This document shows, piece after piece, positions 1 to 8,760 of a stretch of DNA of 64,000 nucleotides. The DNA is from Picosynechococcus sp. PCC 7117. Its GTDB lineage: Bacteria; Cyanobacteriota; Cyanobacteriia; Cyanobacteriales; MRBY01. A program made the translations under genes and the position numbers. Numbering within the stretch: position 1 is the stretch's first letter; each line of letters starts with the position of its first letter. The stretch is from positions 124,001 to 188,000 of the forward strand of contig NZ_CP016482.1 of NCBI RefSeq assembly GCF_001693275.1. Reading direction: 5' to 3'. The notes below the pieces were generated by a model that saw only the letters and a program-made list of their open reading frames with translations, had not been told where the DNA came from and made no database searches.

Positions 1-103
1 CCCAAGCTACCGGAGATTGAGGGGAGTTTTGGTTTAAATTTCTAGAAAAAATTTTTTAATGTTTGGAATGAAGAGGTCTTTTTAGATCAAAGAAAAGAGT
101 CAA

Positions 104-736
104 TTATTCAAGAGTTGTATGGATAAGAGAAAAACTTCTACACGTAAAACCCTCCCCAGGAATAGCCTCAATGGACAAACGGCGAGAATCAACTGAATAA
201 AGCATCGTTGGGTTTTGCAATTCAGCGAGAATTCCATCCATTGCACTGGGAGATTGCGCTTCAACAATTGCCCTTTCTTCTGCATTTAAAAACGCAATGG
301 TTTCTGATGTTTCATTTATACTTTCTGAACAACGCAGCAGAACTGCCTCAGCGGGAATTTCTATGGCATCTAAGATTCGATTGTAAGCTCTACCATCATC
401 AAAATTAGAGATTGAATCAAAGAATAAAAAATATTGCTGCTCAAATTGAAAAATATTGACACCCAAGGAACTTGGCGCGAACACGTCATTACTCGGAATA
501 TCCAACAACCATCCCCCTTGATTGCTCCCTTGCTGAGGCAGACCGATGAAAATACCAGGGCGATTAATGGGCATTCCCCTCGTATTTGGGTCTTGGTAAT
601 AAACCAAACCCTGGAAATCCTCGGCTTGTAATAAGGGAGTAGCACTAATTTGGGAACTTGCCCCAGGAATAACGGCTATAGAACCTAAAATTACAAACGC
701 GATCACCGCACTATTTTTAATTAAAGTTTTGAACAT
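104..736 (-). CDS. Secreted protein of unknown function (210 aa)
   Basis: I do not recognise this family. The N-terminus (residues 1-30) is a classical signal peptide: Lys at 3 and 7, a hydrophobic stretch rich in Ile, Val, Ala and Phe, and a likely cleavage after an Ala-Ser-Ser region, so the product is probably exported. The mature part has no repeats or membrane segments; it contains two Cys (in LRCSES and FTCRSF) that could form a disulfide. The ATG at 736 is only 63 bp from the left end of an IS1 copy, so the insertion may have displaced its native promoter. No neighbour suggests a function. Confidence 0.7.
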   Translation of the reverse strand: MFKTLIKNSAVIAFVILGSIAVIPGASSQISATPLLQAEDFQGLVYYQDPNTRGMPINRPGIFIGLPQQGSNQGGWLLDIPSNDVFAPSSLGVNIFQFEQQYFLFFDSISNFDDGRAYNRILDAIEIPAEAVLLRCSESINETSETIAFLNAEERAIVEAQSPSAMDGILAELQNPTMLYSVDSRRLSIEAIPGEGFTCRSFSLIHTTLE

Positions 737-806
737 GGGCCATAGAAGTAAATATTAAGGTGACAGACCTAGACTAAATTGTGAGTCTAATCTTTCTATG
801 GTAGTA

Positions 807-1298
807 CTAAAGGGGTAATGAGGAATTGTAGTGATGGATGAAATTCCACAATAGTCCAATGTGATTAAATACACACTTGGAGAAGGCTAGACTGCGTCTC
901 ACAAACCGTGACATCCTTTGCCTCACAGTACAATTAAAGCGCTCAATATAACTGGTTTTACCACTCTGTTTGCTAACCACCCGATGACGCTTTGAAGGGA
1001 ATACGCCACGGTAGGCTTCCCACTCATCCGTGTAGAAGACTCCACATTGCCGATATACCCCAGGCAATGACGCCCACAGTGCTTTTGCACTCTCTCGACC
1101 ACGGCAACCAACGTGCAGACCAATAATTTCCCGGGTTTGAACGTCAAGGGCCAGCCAGACCCACTGTTTATTGCCTTTGTGGTCAACAAAAGACCAGAGT
1201 TCGTCACACTGCACCTTTAAAGACCCCTTTTTTTGGGGACAACCTTGGCCCTTCTTGGTACTTGTGCTGCTTTCATATTGACGTAATTTTGCAGCCAT
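807..1298 (-). CDS. insB: IS1 InsB-like transposase catalytic part
   Basis: The frame encodes the DDE domain of an IS1-type transposase: DELWSFVD (first Asp), FYTDEWEAY (second Asp) and YIERFNCTVRQRMSRFVRR (Glu with the following basic helix). It is probably made only as the C-terminal part of an InsA-InsB fusion through -1 frameshifting at the A7 run; the ATG at 1298 lies upstream of that site within insA and need not be used. Intact. Confidence 0.9.
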   Translation of the reverse strand: MAAKLRQYESSTSTKKGQGCPQKKGSLKVQCDELWSFVDHKGNKQWVWLALDVQTREIIGLHVGCRGRESAKALWASLPGVYRQCGVFYTDEWEAYRGVFPSKRHRVVSKQSGKTSYIERFNCTVRQRMSRFVRRSLAFSKCVFNHIGLLWNFIHHYNSSLPL

Positions 1299-1516
1299 TG
1301 TTCAGAAACTTGAACAGCTCTGGCGATGCCGGCCATCGAAATACGTTCGAAAAGCAGACGGTCAATCAGAGCGCGGGTTTCAGCATCAATGAGTTTATTG
1401 GTGGGATGTTCCACGAATTGACGACCGCATTGCTTGCAGAGAAAGCGCTGTTTACCGTTGTGGATGTGCCCATTTTTGACTGTATGTTGGGATTGACAGC
1501 TGGGACATTGAGGCAT
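1217..1516 (-). CDS. insA: IS1 InsA-like DNA-binding protein
   Basis: 99 residues. The N-terminus is a zinc finger (CPSC at 4-7, then CKQC about 20 residues later), followed by a helix-turn-helix region around residues 55-80 (SMAGIARAVQVSEQWLQNYV). In IS1 this protein binds the terminal repeats and represses transposition. Its 3' end overlaps insB, and the A7 run just before its stop codon allows a -1 shift into the insB frame, giving the InsAB' transposase. Confidence 0.9.
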   Translation of the reverse strand: MPQCPSCQSQHTVKNGHIHNGKQRFLCKQCGRQFVEHPTNKLIDAETRALIDRLLFERISMAGIARAVQVSEQWLQNYVNMKAAQVPRRAKVVPKKRGL

Positions 1517-1605
1517 GGGTCGGAGTCAATGACTTCCGTTCTACCTTAACAAAACCGTCATTACCCTTTTAGTACCACCCTTTCTATTAGTCGCTCTCTC
1601 TGGAT

Positions 1606-1788
1606 TTAGTTAAGATATCCTGTGAGATATTTCTTTAATTCTAGCCAATTTTTTCCATTAAATTTCCCTAAAGAGCCGACATCAATGCGGTGGTGTAAAT
1701 AAGTCATGCAAGCAAATAATGATGTAAAGAATCGTTGACGCTTATCAGAAGAGATGTTTGTCTTAGCATGGGTTGTGACAGCATCAAA
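1606..1788 (-). pseudogene. C-terminal fragment of an unrecognised gene
   Basis: A clean reading frame of about 60 codons ends in TAA at 1606-1608 and reads from about 1788 leftward (contains the stretches FFTSLFACMTYLHHRID and NWLELKKYLTGYLN). It has no start codon in a sensible place and an in-frame stop just upstream, so it is the 3' remnant of a longer gene cut off near 1790, immediately before the cation ATPase gene. The family is not recognised; a transposase tail is possible but unproven. Confidence 0.4.
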
Positions 1789-1817
1789 TTAATTGTTTGT
1801 CCTGGTGGATCGCTGTG

Positions 1818-4742
1818 ATGGAACCAAGTCATATTTGGACATTTGCTCCGGAAGATGTTTATGCTGTTTTGGAATCCCGGCCTGGTGGTTTATCGGCCCA
1901 AGTAGCGCAGCGACGTTTAGAAAAATTTGGGCCAAATGCGCTACCGGAACCGCCACAACGGCCCCTATGGTTGCGTTTTTTAGATCAAGTCACTCACTTT
2001 ATGGCCCTGTTACTCTGGGTGGCGGGAATTTTGGCATTTGTATCGGGGACGCCGGAACTGGGTTGGGCGATTTGGGCCGTGATCTGGGTGAATGGCATTT
2101 TTAGCTTTTGGCAGGAATTCCAGGCAGAAAAATCCCTAGCAGCTTTGAAAAAGGTGTTGCCCGCACAGGTGAAAGTGTACCGAGATGGTGTGCTCCAATC
2201 GATTTCGGCGGTGGAACTGGTACCGGGAGATGTGATGCAACTGGAAGAAGGCGATCGCCTTTCTGCGGATGCACGGTTGGTCGCTTCAGAAAGTTTATAT
2301 CTTGATCTTTCGGTGATGACGGGGGAATCGTTGCCTGTGGCGCGGAATGCCTATCCGGTACGGGTGCGAGAAACGGCGTCCGTGCGTGATGGCCAGCCCC
2401 TCCGCCGGGGAGAACAACCCACCCGAGAAAAAACAAATCCTGCAGAAATTGCCAATTTACTCTTGGCGGGGGCGACAGTTTCGTCGGGGCGGGGGGTGGC
2501 GGTGGTTTATGGCACCGGTGCCCAAACAGAATTTGGTCATGTGGCCCATCTAACAACCAATGTGAAACGGGAACCCAGTAGCCTCGAAATTCAGGTGGGT
2601 AAGATTGTCCGCGTTATTACGGCGATCGCCTTGACGATGGGCGTGATTGTTTTTCTGTTGACGGAATTTTTAGTGGGGATGGAACTGCGGGAAAGTTTCG
2701 TCTTTGCCATTGGCATTATCGTTGCCCTCGTGCCAGAAGGATTGCTGCCGACTGTTACCCTCGCCCTTGCCATGGGTGTCCGGTGGATGGTGCGCAAAAA
2801 TGCCCTGGTGCGCCGTCTTTCTGCGGTGGAAACCCTCAGCGCCACCACGGTGATCTGCACGGATAAAACGGGCACCCTCACGAAAAATGAAATGACCGTC
2901 CATTACCTCTGGTTGCCCTGGTTAACCGAAGCAGAATTGCCTGTTCAACCGCCTCTACAAACCCCTAATCACGGCCAACCCGGAGAAATTCAACCCTTTT
3001 TAATTGAAGTCACTGGTGCCGGTTATGACCCTGGATCGGGCACCGTGAATTTAGCCGCAGACTTCACCGCCCGCTGGAAAATTGACCTGTTATTGACGGG
3101 GGCTGCCCTTTGTTCTAATGCCCAGCTCATCCACCTCGACACACCGAGCCGCTGGCAGGAAATAGGCGATCCCACCGAAGCTGCTTTGATCGTCGTTGCG
3201 GTTAAGGCCGGCTTAAATATTGAACACTTACAACAACAATATCCCCGGTTACGGGAAATTCCCTTTGATTCTCGCCGGCGACTGATGACTGTGGTCTTAG
3301 ATTGGCAGGAGTCAGATATTTGGCAGAGCGAACTGCCCTGTATGGCCTTTACAAAAGGGGCACCGCTAGAGGTGTTGCGCCATTGTCAGGCGGTGTTGCG
3401 CAATGGGGCGATCCAAACTTTGGGCCATGAACAGTGGGAAGAAGTGGTACAAGCCAATGATCGCCTTGCAGCCCAGGGGTTTCGGGTGTTGGGGGTGGCG
3501 GCGCGACGGGGACAACGGGATTTGGTTAATCTGCGCGCCCAGGATCTTGAGCGGGATTTAATTTTTATTGGTTTGATTGCGATGTTTGATCCGCCCCGGC
3601 CGGAGGTGAAACAGGCGATCACCCAATGTCATACCGCCGGGATCAAGGTGACGATGGTGACGGGGGACTATGGCCTCACAGCCCAGGCGATCGCCCAACA
3701 AATTGGCATTGTCAATCAGCAAGTCCGGGTCGTCACCGGAGAAGGCATGGGTCATCTGTCTGATGCTCAACTGCGGCAAATCCTGAAATATCGTTCGGGC
3801 CTCGTGTTTGCGCGGATGTCTCCCGAACAAAAATTACGTCTCGTGCAAGCCTATAAAGATATTGGGGAAGTGGTTGCTGTGACAGGGGATGGGGTGAATG
3901 ATGCTCCGGCTTTACGGGCGGCCCACATTGGCATTGCCATGGGGTTAAATGGTACCGATGTCGCCAGGGAAGCGGCGGATATCGTCCTCACCGATGACAA
4001 CTTTGCGACGATCATTAGCGCTGTAGAACAGGGCCGCGCCATTTACCAAAATATCCGTAAATTTATCACCTATATCTTGGCTTCTAATGTTCCGGAAGTG
4101 GCTCCTTTTCTGTTGATGGTGGCCCTCAAAATTCCCCCAGCCCTGGTGATTATGCAGATCCTAGCGATTGATCTAGGCACAGATATGATTCCTGCTTTAA
4201 CCCTAGGGATTGAGGCGGCAGAGCCGGATATGATGACCCAACCGCCCCGCAAACAAACGGAAAATCTGTTGGGGCGATCGCTCCTGATCCGTGCCTATTG
4301 TTTTCTCGGCCCCATCGAAGCAGTCTTGGGAATGCTGGGCTTTTTCCTGGTCTGGTGGAGCCATGGTTATGGCTTAACAGAACTCCAGGCGATTACCCCA
4401 GATTTACTGCGCCACAGCACCGATGCCGCCACCGTTGGGATCTACGCCCAAGCCACCACCATGACCCTAGCAGCGATTGTCGCCTGTCAAAATGGCAATG
4501 TTTTCACCTGCCGCTCTGAAACCACCTCGATTTTTCGGTTGGGCTTTTTCTCAAATCCGCTGATCTGGGTCGGCATTGCCACTGAATGGATTTTGGTGAT
4601 TTTGATTATGAAGAGTGCTTTTTTCCAGGAGATTTTTTTTACCGCCCCCCTCGATCCGTGGCAGTGGCTGGTGTTGATTACTTGTCCGCCCTTGATTTTG
4701 GGTTTTGATGAACTGTGGAAATGTTTTTTCGCTCCGCGTTGA
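1818..4742 (+). CDS. P2-type cation-transporting ATPase (PMA1/Ca2+-ATPase-like)
   Basis: 974 residues from the ATG at 1818 (a TTG at 1797 would add 7). P-type ATPase landmarks are all present: an N-terminal cation ATPase domain, the actuator motif TGES, the phosphorylation motif DKTGTLT with its Asp near residue 349, a nucleotide-binding domain with KGAPLEVL, the hinge TGDGVNDAPAL, and about ten membrane segments in the usual 2+2+6 order. The M4 motif is PEGLLPT, as in P2 pumps. It resembles the cyanobacterial 'PMA1' proteins; the ion (Ca2+, Na+, H+ or K+) cannot be read from sequence. It stands alone, convergent with the ExoD-like gene 20 bp downstream. Confidence 0.92.
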   Translation: MEPSHIWTFAPEDVYAVLESRPGGLSAQVAQRRLEKFGPNALPEPPQRPLWLRFLDQVTHFMALLLWVAGILAFVSGTPELGWAIWAVIWVNGIFSFWQEFQAEKSLAALKKVLPAQVKVYRDGVLQSISAVELVPGDVMQLEEGDRLSADARLVASESLYLDLSVMTGESLPVARNAYPVRVRETASVRDGQPLRRGEQPTREKTNPAEIANLLLAGATVSSGRGVAVVYGTGAQTEFGHVAHLTTNVKREPSSLEIQVGKIVRVITAIALTMGVIVFLLTEFLVGMELRESFVFAIGIIVALVPEGLLPTVTLALAMGVRWMVRKNALVRRLSAVETLSATTVICTDKTGTLTKNEMTVHYLWLPWLTEAELPVQPPLQTPNHGQPGEIQPFLIEVTGAGYDPGSGTVNLAADFTARWKIDLLLTGAALCSNAQLIHLDTPSRWQEIGDPTEAALIVVAVKAGLNIEHLQQQYPRLREIPFDSRRRLMTVVLDWQESDIWQSELPCMAFTKGAPLEVLRHCQAVLRNGAIQTLGHEQWEEVVQANDRLAAQGFRVLGVAARRGQRDLVNLRAQDLERDLIFIGLIAMFDPPRPEVKQAITQCHTAGIKVTMVTGDYGLTAQAIAQQIGIVNQQVRVVTGEGMGHLSDAQLRQILKYRSGLVFARMSPEQKLRLVQAYKDIGEVVAVTGDGVNDAPALRAAHIGIAMGLNGTDVAREAADIVLTDDNFATIISAVEQGRAIYQNIRKFITYILASNVPEVAPFLLMVALKIPPALVIMQILAIDLGTDMIPALTLGIEAAEPDMMTQPPRKQTENLLGRSLLIRAYCFLGPIEAVLGMLGFFLVWWSHGYGLTELQAITPDLLRHSTDAATVGIYAQATTMTLAAIVACQNGNVFTCRSETTSIFRLGFFSNPLIWVGIATEWILVILIMKSAFFQEIFFTAPLDPWQWLVLITCPPLILGFDELWKCFFAPR

Positions 4743-4762
4743 CGCTGATATCGGAGGTAATT

Positions 4763-5356
4763 TTATCGAAAAATAACTTGAAAAATATTACTCCCCGTCC
4801 ACATTAGGCCAATAATGACCCCAATAAAAATTAAGGCGATCGCCATACCGAGCAAGCTTAAAACCCCATCATCTTCCTGGAGGCCGAGGGCCGCAAAAAA
4901 AATGGCGATCGCCGGCACCGTATTCGCCCCCGGAATCGGTAAAACCACCAATAGGGCCATGGCCGACAAAACAATTCCCAAAATAATTCGTCCCGGCAGA
5001 CTGTGACAAATGGGCGTCAGGCGGGGTTTCGTGATTTTCTCGACCCTTTTTAACCAGGGAATCAGATAACCCATAAACCGCTGAATTTGCGGTAGGGAAA
5101 AGGACGTTTGGAGAACTTTGCGGGGCACCCAAGGTTTAGACTGCCCCAGACATAGTTGCAGGGTGATCGACAGCATCGCCATGCCAAAAATAAAGGAGGT
5201 GCCAGGAATTGCAAAAATACTCAAAAAAGCAATGAGCGCCAGGGGAAAACCAAATAATCTTTCCTCGGTGAGGGCAAAAACATTGGCTAGGCTCACCTTC
5301 TCCGGACGTTCCTCCTCAAAAAAATAGTGGTGTAGTTTTTCAGAAAGTTTTTTCAT
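4763..5356 (-). CDS. ExoD-family membrane protein
   Basis: 197 residues from the ATG at 5356; the only upstream alternative is a TTG at 5374. The pattern fits the ExoD family (exopolysaccharide synthesis): a soluble N-terminus, then PEKVSLANVFALTEERLFG, a hydrophobic pair ending in the IPG region (FAIPGTSFIFG), a central amphipathic part, and two to three further membrane segments with LPIPGANTVPAI and a C-terminal hairpin. ExoD proteins are linked to exopolysaccharide production and alkali or salt tolerance in rhizobia; the role in cyanobacteria is not settled. It lies just downstream of the ABC transporter operon on the same strand (30 bp gap) and may be co-transcribed. Confidence 0.8.
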   Translation of the reverse strand: MKKLSEKLHHYFFEEERPEKVSLANVFALTEERLFGFPLALIAFLSIFAIPGTSFIFGMAMLSITLQLCLGQSKPWVPRKVLQTSFSLPQIQRFMGYLIPWLKRVEKITKPRLTPICHSLPGRIILGIVLSAMALLVVLPIPGANTVPAIAIFFAALGLQEDDGVLSLLGMAIALIFIGVIIGLMWTGSNIFQVIFR

Positions 5357-5386
5357 GCTGACTGGGCGAGCCAAAAAACGGCTTAT

Positions 5387-6211
5387 TTATTGATAGCGTT
5401 CGAGAAAATCCAGGGCTTCATTGCGCAGATCATAGTATTTTTGAGTTTCCCGCAGTTCGTGGATATGTCGGGGTCGAGGGAGATCCACCGTTAAAACTTG
5501 CCCAATTGTAGCCTGGGGGCCATTGGTCAGCATCACGATTTTGTCGGACATAAACAGGGCTTCGTCAATGTCATGGGTAATCATCATCACGGCCTGGCGG
5601 TGGTTTTCCCAAATGTCGAGGACTTGGGTTTGCAGTTTCGGTCGGGTCAGGGCATCGAGGGCACCAAAGGGTTCATCGAGGAGGAGCATTTTTGGCCGAG
5701 TCGCTAAAGCTCTCGCAACCCCTACCCGCTGTTTCATCCCGCCAGAAAGTTCGTGGGGATATTTGTCGGCGGCGGCGGTGAGATTGACCATGTGGATATG
5801 TTCGTTAACAAGGTGGCGGCGATCGCCTTTAGAAAGATGCTTGTGAACTTCATCCACGGCTAGGCGGATATTGTCCCGGACCGTTAACCAGGGTAAGAGT
5901 GCGTAGCCTTGGAAAACCATCATCCGGTCAGCACCGGGGCGGCGAATCAGTTTCCCCTCTAGGGTGACATGGCCGGCGCTGGGTTTTTCTAAACCCGCAA
6001 CGATCCGCAGCAGGGTCGATTTACCGCAACCAGAATGGCCAATCACAGAAACATATTCCTGGGCACCAATGGTGAGATTGATATCTTCGAGGACAACAAA
6101 CTGACTCCCATCGGCCTTGGGATATTGTTTGTGAATATGCTCAATGGCTAGAAAAGTATCGTTGGGAGATTCCATGGCGGCAGGGGAGGGGAAAGATTGG
6201 GGTCTAGTCAT
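5387..6211 (-). CDS. ABC transporter ATP-binding protein, NrtD/CmpD type
   Basis: 274 residues with Walker A GHSGCGKST, signature LSGGMKQRVGVARAL, Walker B MLLLDEP followed by FGALDAL, and a switch His in MITHDIDEA. The family is that of the nitrate/bicarbonate/cyanate/sulfonate importers, and the C-terminus (HIHELRETQKYYDLRNEAL) is typical of NrtC/NrtD-like ATPases. It is the last gene of a permease, binding protein, ATPase operon and powers that importer. A shorter start at 6175 is possible; neither start has a strong ribosome site. Confidence 0.92.
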   Translation of the reverse strand: MTRPQSFPSPAAMESPNDTFLAIEHIHKQYPKADGSQFVVLEDINLTIGAQEYVSVIGHSGCGKSTLLRIVAGLEKPSAGHVTLEGKLIRRPGADRMMVFQGYALLPWLTVRDNIRLAVDEVHKHLSKGDRRHLVNEHIHMVNLTAAADKYPHELSGGMKQRVGVARALATRPKMLLLDEPFGALDALTRPKLQTQVLDIWENHRQAVMMITHDIDEALFMSDKIVMLTNGPQATIGQVLTVDLPRPRHIHELRETQKYYDLRNEALDFLERYQ

Positions 6212-6241
6212 AGATTTGGGATGCTAATTTTGTAATGGGGT

Positions 6242-7639
6242 TTAGCTGACGGGATAGATTTGGGGACGGTTGGCCCGCAGTTCAAAACTATTGAGGTAAC
6301 CGACTGGATCGCTTGGATCAAAGGCTTTTTGGTCGATAAAGGCAGTGGCTGGTTCTACCTTGTAATCTTCGCTGGGACTGGTAATCCCCATTTCGGCGGC
6401 AATGTCCCGGTAAAGATCGGTGCGCCAGGCTCGCTTGGCGATCGCCTCTAGATCGGTTGGCAATGTTTCAATTTGGCCCCAGCGGGCTGCTTGGGTCATT
6501 AACCAAATCCCCTGGGACTGCCAGAGAAACGTGGAATGATCATGGGGAATTGTCGAAGTTTCGGGGTGCAGCTCAAAAAAGGTCGTCGTATCTAAACTGC
6601 TCTCTAGCCGTTGCTGGGCATCAAAACCGCCGTAGTCGTAATCCCCGACGATGGCCGGACGAGTATAGTTCACATTGGCCCCTGTAAAGGCCCGCTCGGC
6701 GATAATGCTTGCCACCTCTTGCCGATGACTGGGATCGCCACAATACTGACAAGCTTCGATCAAGGCTTTGACGAGGGAGCGGTAGGTTTTGGGGTATTGT
6801 TCAATGAAAGATTCCGCCACCGCCAGTACCCGATCCGGATGGCCCCGCCACACATCTCGCCCTTGGATGAACGTAAACCCAATGCCTTCGTTTTTGGCGA
6901 TCGCCCTAGTATTCCAAGGTTCTGCCACCATGTAGGCTTGCATCGCCCCAATCCGCATATTGCTTACCATCTGGGGTGGCGGCGTAATCACTAACCGTAA
7001 TTCCCGCATCGGATCAAGGCCAATGGCGGCGACTAAATAACGGGCAAAATATTCATAAATTGAAGAACTTAAGGGAATCCCCCAAGCGCGGTCATCAAGG
7101 GGAGATTTTTGCCAAAAACTGCGGAGATCTCGGCCAAATTTAGCCAAATCACCTTGGTAATCTGGCCATGGTCTCATCCCAGCCTCCCAAAGCTGTCGGT
7201 TCATGGTTAAAGCATTGCCATGGCGGTGGAGAGTCATTGCTGCCACCAACGGAAAAGCCCTGGCTCCTTCGGCACCAATTCGCGCATTAGTCACGGCCCC
7301 AGAAACCACCGGCGACGCATCTAACCGACCGAAGATCAGTCCATCACGGGCATTGGCCCAACTGGCTTCGCGACTGAGTTGGACATTCAAACCGTATTTC
7401 TGGAAAAAACCTTTTCTGTAGGCGATCGCCAAGGGCGCACAATCATTCACTGGCACAAAGCCCACCGTTAAATTCGGCTTTTCCAAACTTTCTGGCCGTA
7501 CCAAGGGCTCAACCGCTAAAGCATGGGGCAAACGACCCTGAATCTTTTTACCCGTTGGGGCAGTACAAGCACCATAAACTAATGCCGAAGCCGTTGCCCC
7601 CATCCCAAATACAAAGGAGCGTCTACTTATTTTATTCAT
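6242..7639 (-). CDS. NrtA/CmpA-type substrate-binding lipoprotein
   Basis: 465 residues. The N-terminus combines a twin-arginine-like motif (SRRSFVF, residues 5-11) with a lipobox ending in Cys25 (VYGAC), so the protein is probably exported folded and lipid-anchored. The body has the NrtA/CmpA/CynA signature features: VGFVPVNDCAPLAIA near the start of the mature part, an AYRKGFFQKYGL segment, and YMVAEPWNTRAI in the middle. Known members bind nitrate, nitrite, bicarbonate or cyanate; which ligand is bound here cannot be told. It lies 13 bp after the permease gene and 30 bp before the ATPase gene. Control by the upstream c-di-AMP riboswitch candidate argues for a solute linked to carbon or osmotic balance, which is inference. 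Confidence 0.9.
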   Translation of the reverse strand: MNKISRRSFVFGMGATASALVYGACTAPTGKKIQGRLPHALAVEPLVRPESLEKPNLTVGFVPVNDCAPLAIAYRKGFFQKYGLNVQLSREASWANARDGLIFGRLDASPVVSGAVTNARIGAEGARAFPLVAAMTLHRHGNALTMNRQLWEAGMRPWPDYQGDLAKFGRDLRSFWQKSPLDDRAWGIPLSSSIYEYFARYLVAAIGLDPMRELRLVITPPPQMVSNMRIGAMQAYMVAEPWNTRAIAKNEGIGFTFIQGRDVWRGHPDRVLAVAESFIEQYPKTYRSLVKALIEACQYCGDPSHRQEVASIIAERAFTGANVNYTRPAIVGDYDYGGFDAQQRLESSLDTTTFFELHPETSTIPHDHSTFLWQSQGIWLMTQAARWGQIETLPTDLEAIAKRAWRTDLYRDIAAEMGITSPSEDYKVEPATAFIDQKAFDPSDPVGYLNSFELRANRPQIYPVS

Positions 7640-7652
7640 TGCAGTGATGCTC

Positions 7653-8492
7653 CTAATGCTGGGCCGGACGATGGGTAATCGCCGTTTGCAGATAAGCGAG
7701 GGCCGAATCTAGGATCAAGCCTGTGATGCCGATGACAAAGACCGCCAAAAATACCGAACTCACATTGAGACGGTTCCATTCGTCCCACACAAAAAAGCCG
7801 ATGCCAATGCCCCCGGTAAGCATTTCCACCGCGACAATGACGAGCCAAGCGACCCCCATGCTGATCCGCAGACCTGTGAAAATGTAAGGTAAACTCGCTG
7901 GCAAAATAACCCGCCATAGTTGTTTCCAGCGGGGCATTTCTAACATTCGCGCCACTTCGAGATAATCTTTCGGTACCTGGGTCACACCTTCTGCGGTGTT
8001 GATAATCGTTGACCAGAGGGAGGTGATAAAAATGACAAAAATCGCCGAGGGTTCTGCCCCATTAAAAATAGACAAGGCGATCGGTAGCCAAACTAAGGGT
8101 GATACAGGTTTGAGAATTTGAATAATCGGGTTAATCGCGAGCCAGGCATTACGGGAGAGGCCAATCCAGATTCCCACTGGGATCGCCACCAAAGCCCCCA
8201 AGATAAAACCAATAATTACCCGGCGCAAACTGGCCAGAAGCAACCAACCTAAACCCAAATCTCCAGGGCCACGCCGATAAAAGGGATGCAGAATAAAATC
8301 CAGGTTATTGACCAATGCTTCTAGGGGCGTCGGCATCATTTCGCCCCGCACTAAGGCGATCGCCCACCAGAGCAGTAACAATCCCCCAAAACCATAGAGG
8401 GGTAGCCAAACTTCTTTCCGGAGACTTCCTTGCCAAAAAGGTGGTACCAAAAACTTTCTGACCCCACGGGCCAAACTTGATAATAAAACCAT
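7653..8492 (-). CDS. ABC transporter permease, NrtB/CmpB/SsuC type
   Basis: 279 residues with six predicted membrane segments. The BPD_transp_1 coupling loop (EGVTQVPKDYLEVARMLE, then LWRVILPASLPYIFTGLRIS) is clear, as is the ending GLILDSALAYLQTAITHR common to NrtB-like proteins. It forms the membrane channel for the binding protein and ATPase encoded downstream. ATG at 8492 with AGGTAA about 10 bp upstream. It is the first gene after the leader at about 8590-8745, so it is the one that leader would control directly. Confidence 0.92.
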   Translation of the reverse strand: MVLLSSLARGVRKFLVPPFWQGSLRKEVWLPLYGFGGLLLLWWAIALVRGEMMPTPLEALVNNLDFILHPFYRRGPGDLGLGWLLLASLRRVIIGFILGALVAIPVGIWIGLSRNAWLAINPIIQILKPVSPLVWLPIALSIFNGAEPSAIFVIFITSLWSTIINTAEGVTQVPKDYLEVARMLEMPRWKQLWRVILPASLPYIFTGLRISMGVAWLVIVAVEMLTGGIGIGFFVWDEWNRLNVSSVFLAVFVIGITGLILDSALAYLQTAITHRPAQH

Positions 8493-8589
8493 GCAAAATT
8501 ACCTACCCTTTCACAGTAAATAGAGGGAAGTGATTGGTAACTGACAGTCGTTGTCTGGGAATTCTGATTTACGGTGCGATCGCCGTGCT

Positions 8590-8745
8590 TCAGTCTTCTT
8601 CCGATGCTGACGAGGTTAGCTGACGGGCTAGGACTGGAAGATGTCCCTTTTCTATGTATCCCAGAAAATAAGCCCCGGTGTCTTCCCGGTTGGGTTGACG
8701 GGTGGTTCCCCCGCTTCAAGGCTTCGTAACCTTGAACTAAGCTGA
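8590..8745 (-). promoter_or_regulatory. Candidate c-di-AMP (ydaO/yuaA) riboswitch upstream of the ABC importer
   Basis: Read on the minus strand, this leader contains the hallmark strings of the ydaO class in the right order: GGTTACGAAGCC, then GCGGGGGAACCACC, a variable hairpin, GGGGCTTATTTTC, and finally CCTAGCCCGTCAGCTAACC followed by TCGTCAGCATCGG. These match the conserved GGGGGAACC and CCGUCAGCUAACCUCGUAAGC elements of that aptamer. It ends about 100 bp before the permease start, leaving room for an expression platform. In ydaO riboswitches c-di-AMP binding normally turns expression off. The family call is by eye, without a covariance-model search. Confidence 0.8.
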
Positions 8746-8760
8746 CTTACTCAGTTGGCC

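Larger units (their letters stand above)
800..1579 (-). mobile_element. IS1-family insertion sequence, copy 1 (780 bp)
   Basis: The element is 780 bp with imperfect terminal inverted repeats: the left end begins GGTAGTACTAAAGGGGTAAT and the right end, read inward, GGTGGTACTAAAAGGGTAAT. It is flanked by an 8-bp target duplication, CTTTCTAT (792-799 and 1580-1587). Two overlapping reading frames on the minus strand encode InsA and InsB. An A7 run (T7 at 1228-1234 on the plus strand) next to a G4 is the probable -1 frameshift site producing the fused transposase. Size, 8-bp duplication and InsA/InsB layout are those of the IS1 family. It sits between two minus-strand coding regions and breaks neither. 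Confidence 0.95.

Noticed and set aside
1-45. Plus-strand frame ending at the window's left side (TAG at 43-45)
   Set aside because: Only about 14 codons are visible, several frames are possible, and nothing identifies a gene.
1262-1549. 95-codon plus-strand frame across the IS1 element, repeated in all three copies
   Set aside because: It is antisense to insA/insB and recurs only because the element is repeated; no recognisable product.
2591-2903. Basic minus-strand frames inside the P-type ATPase gene
   Set aside because: Shadow frames of a GC-rich gene with complete P-type ATPase motifs.
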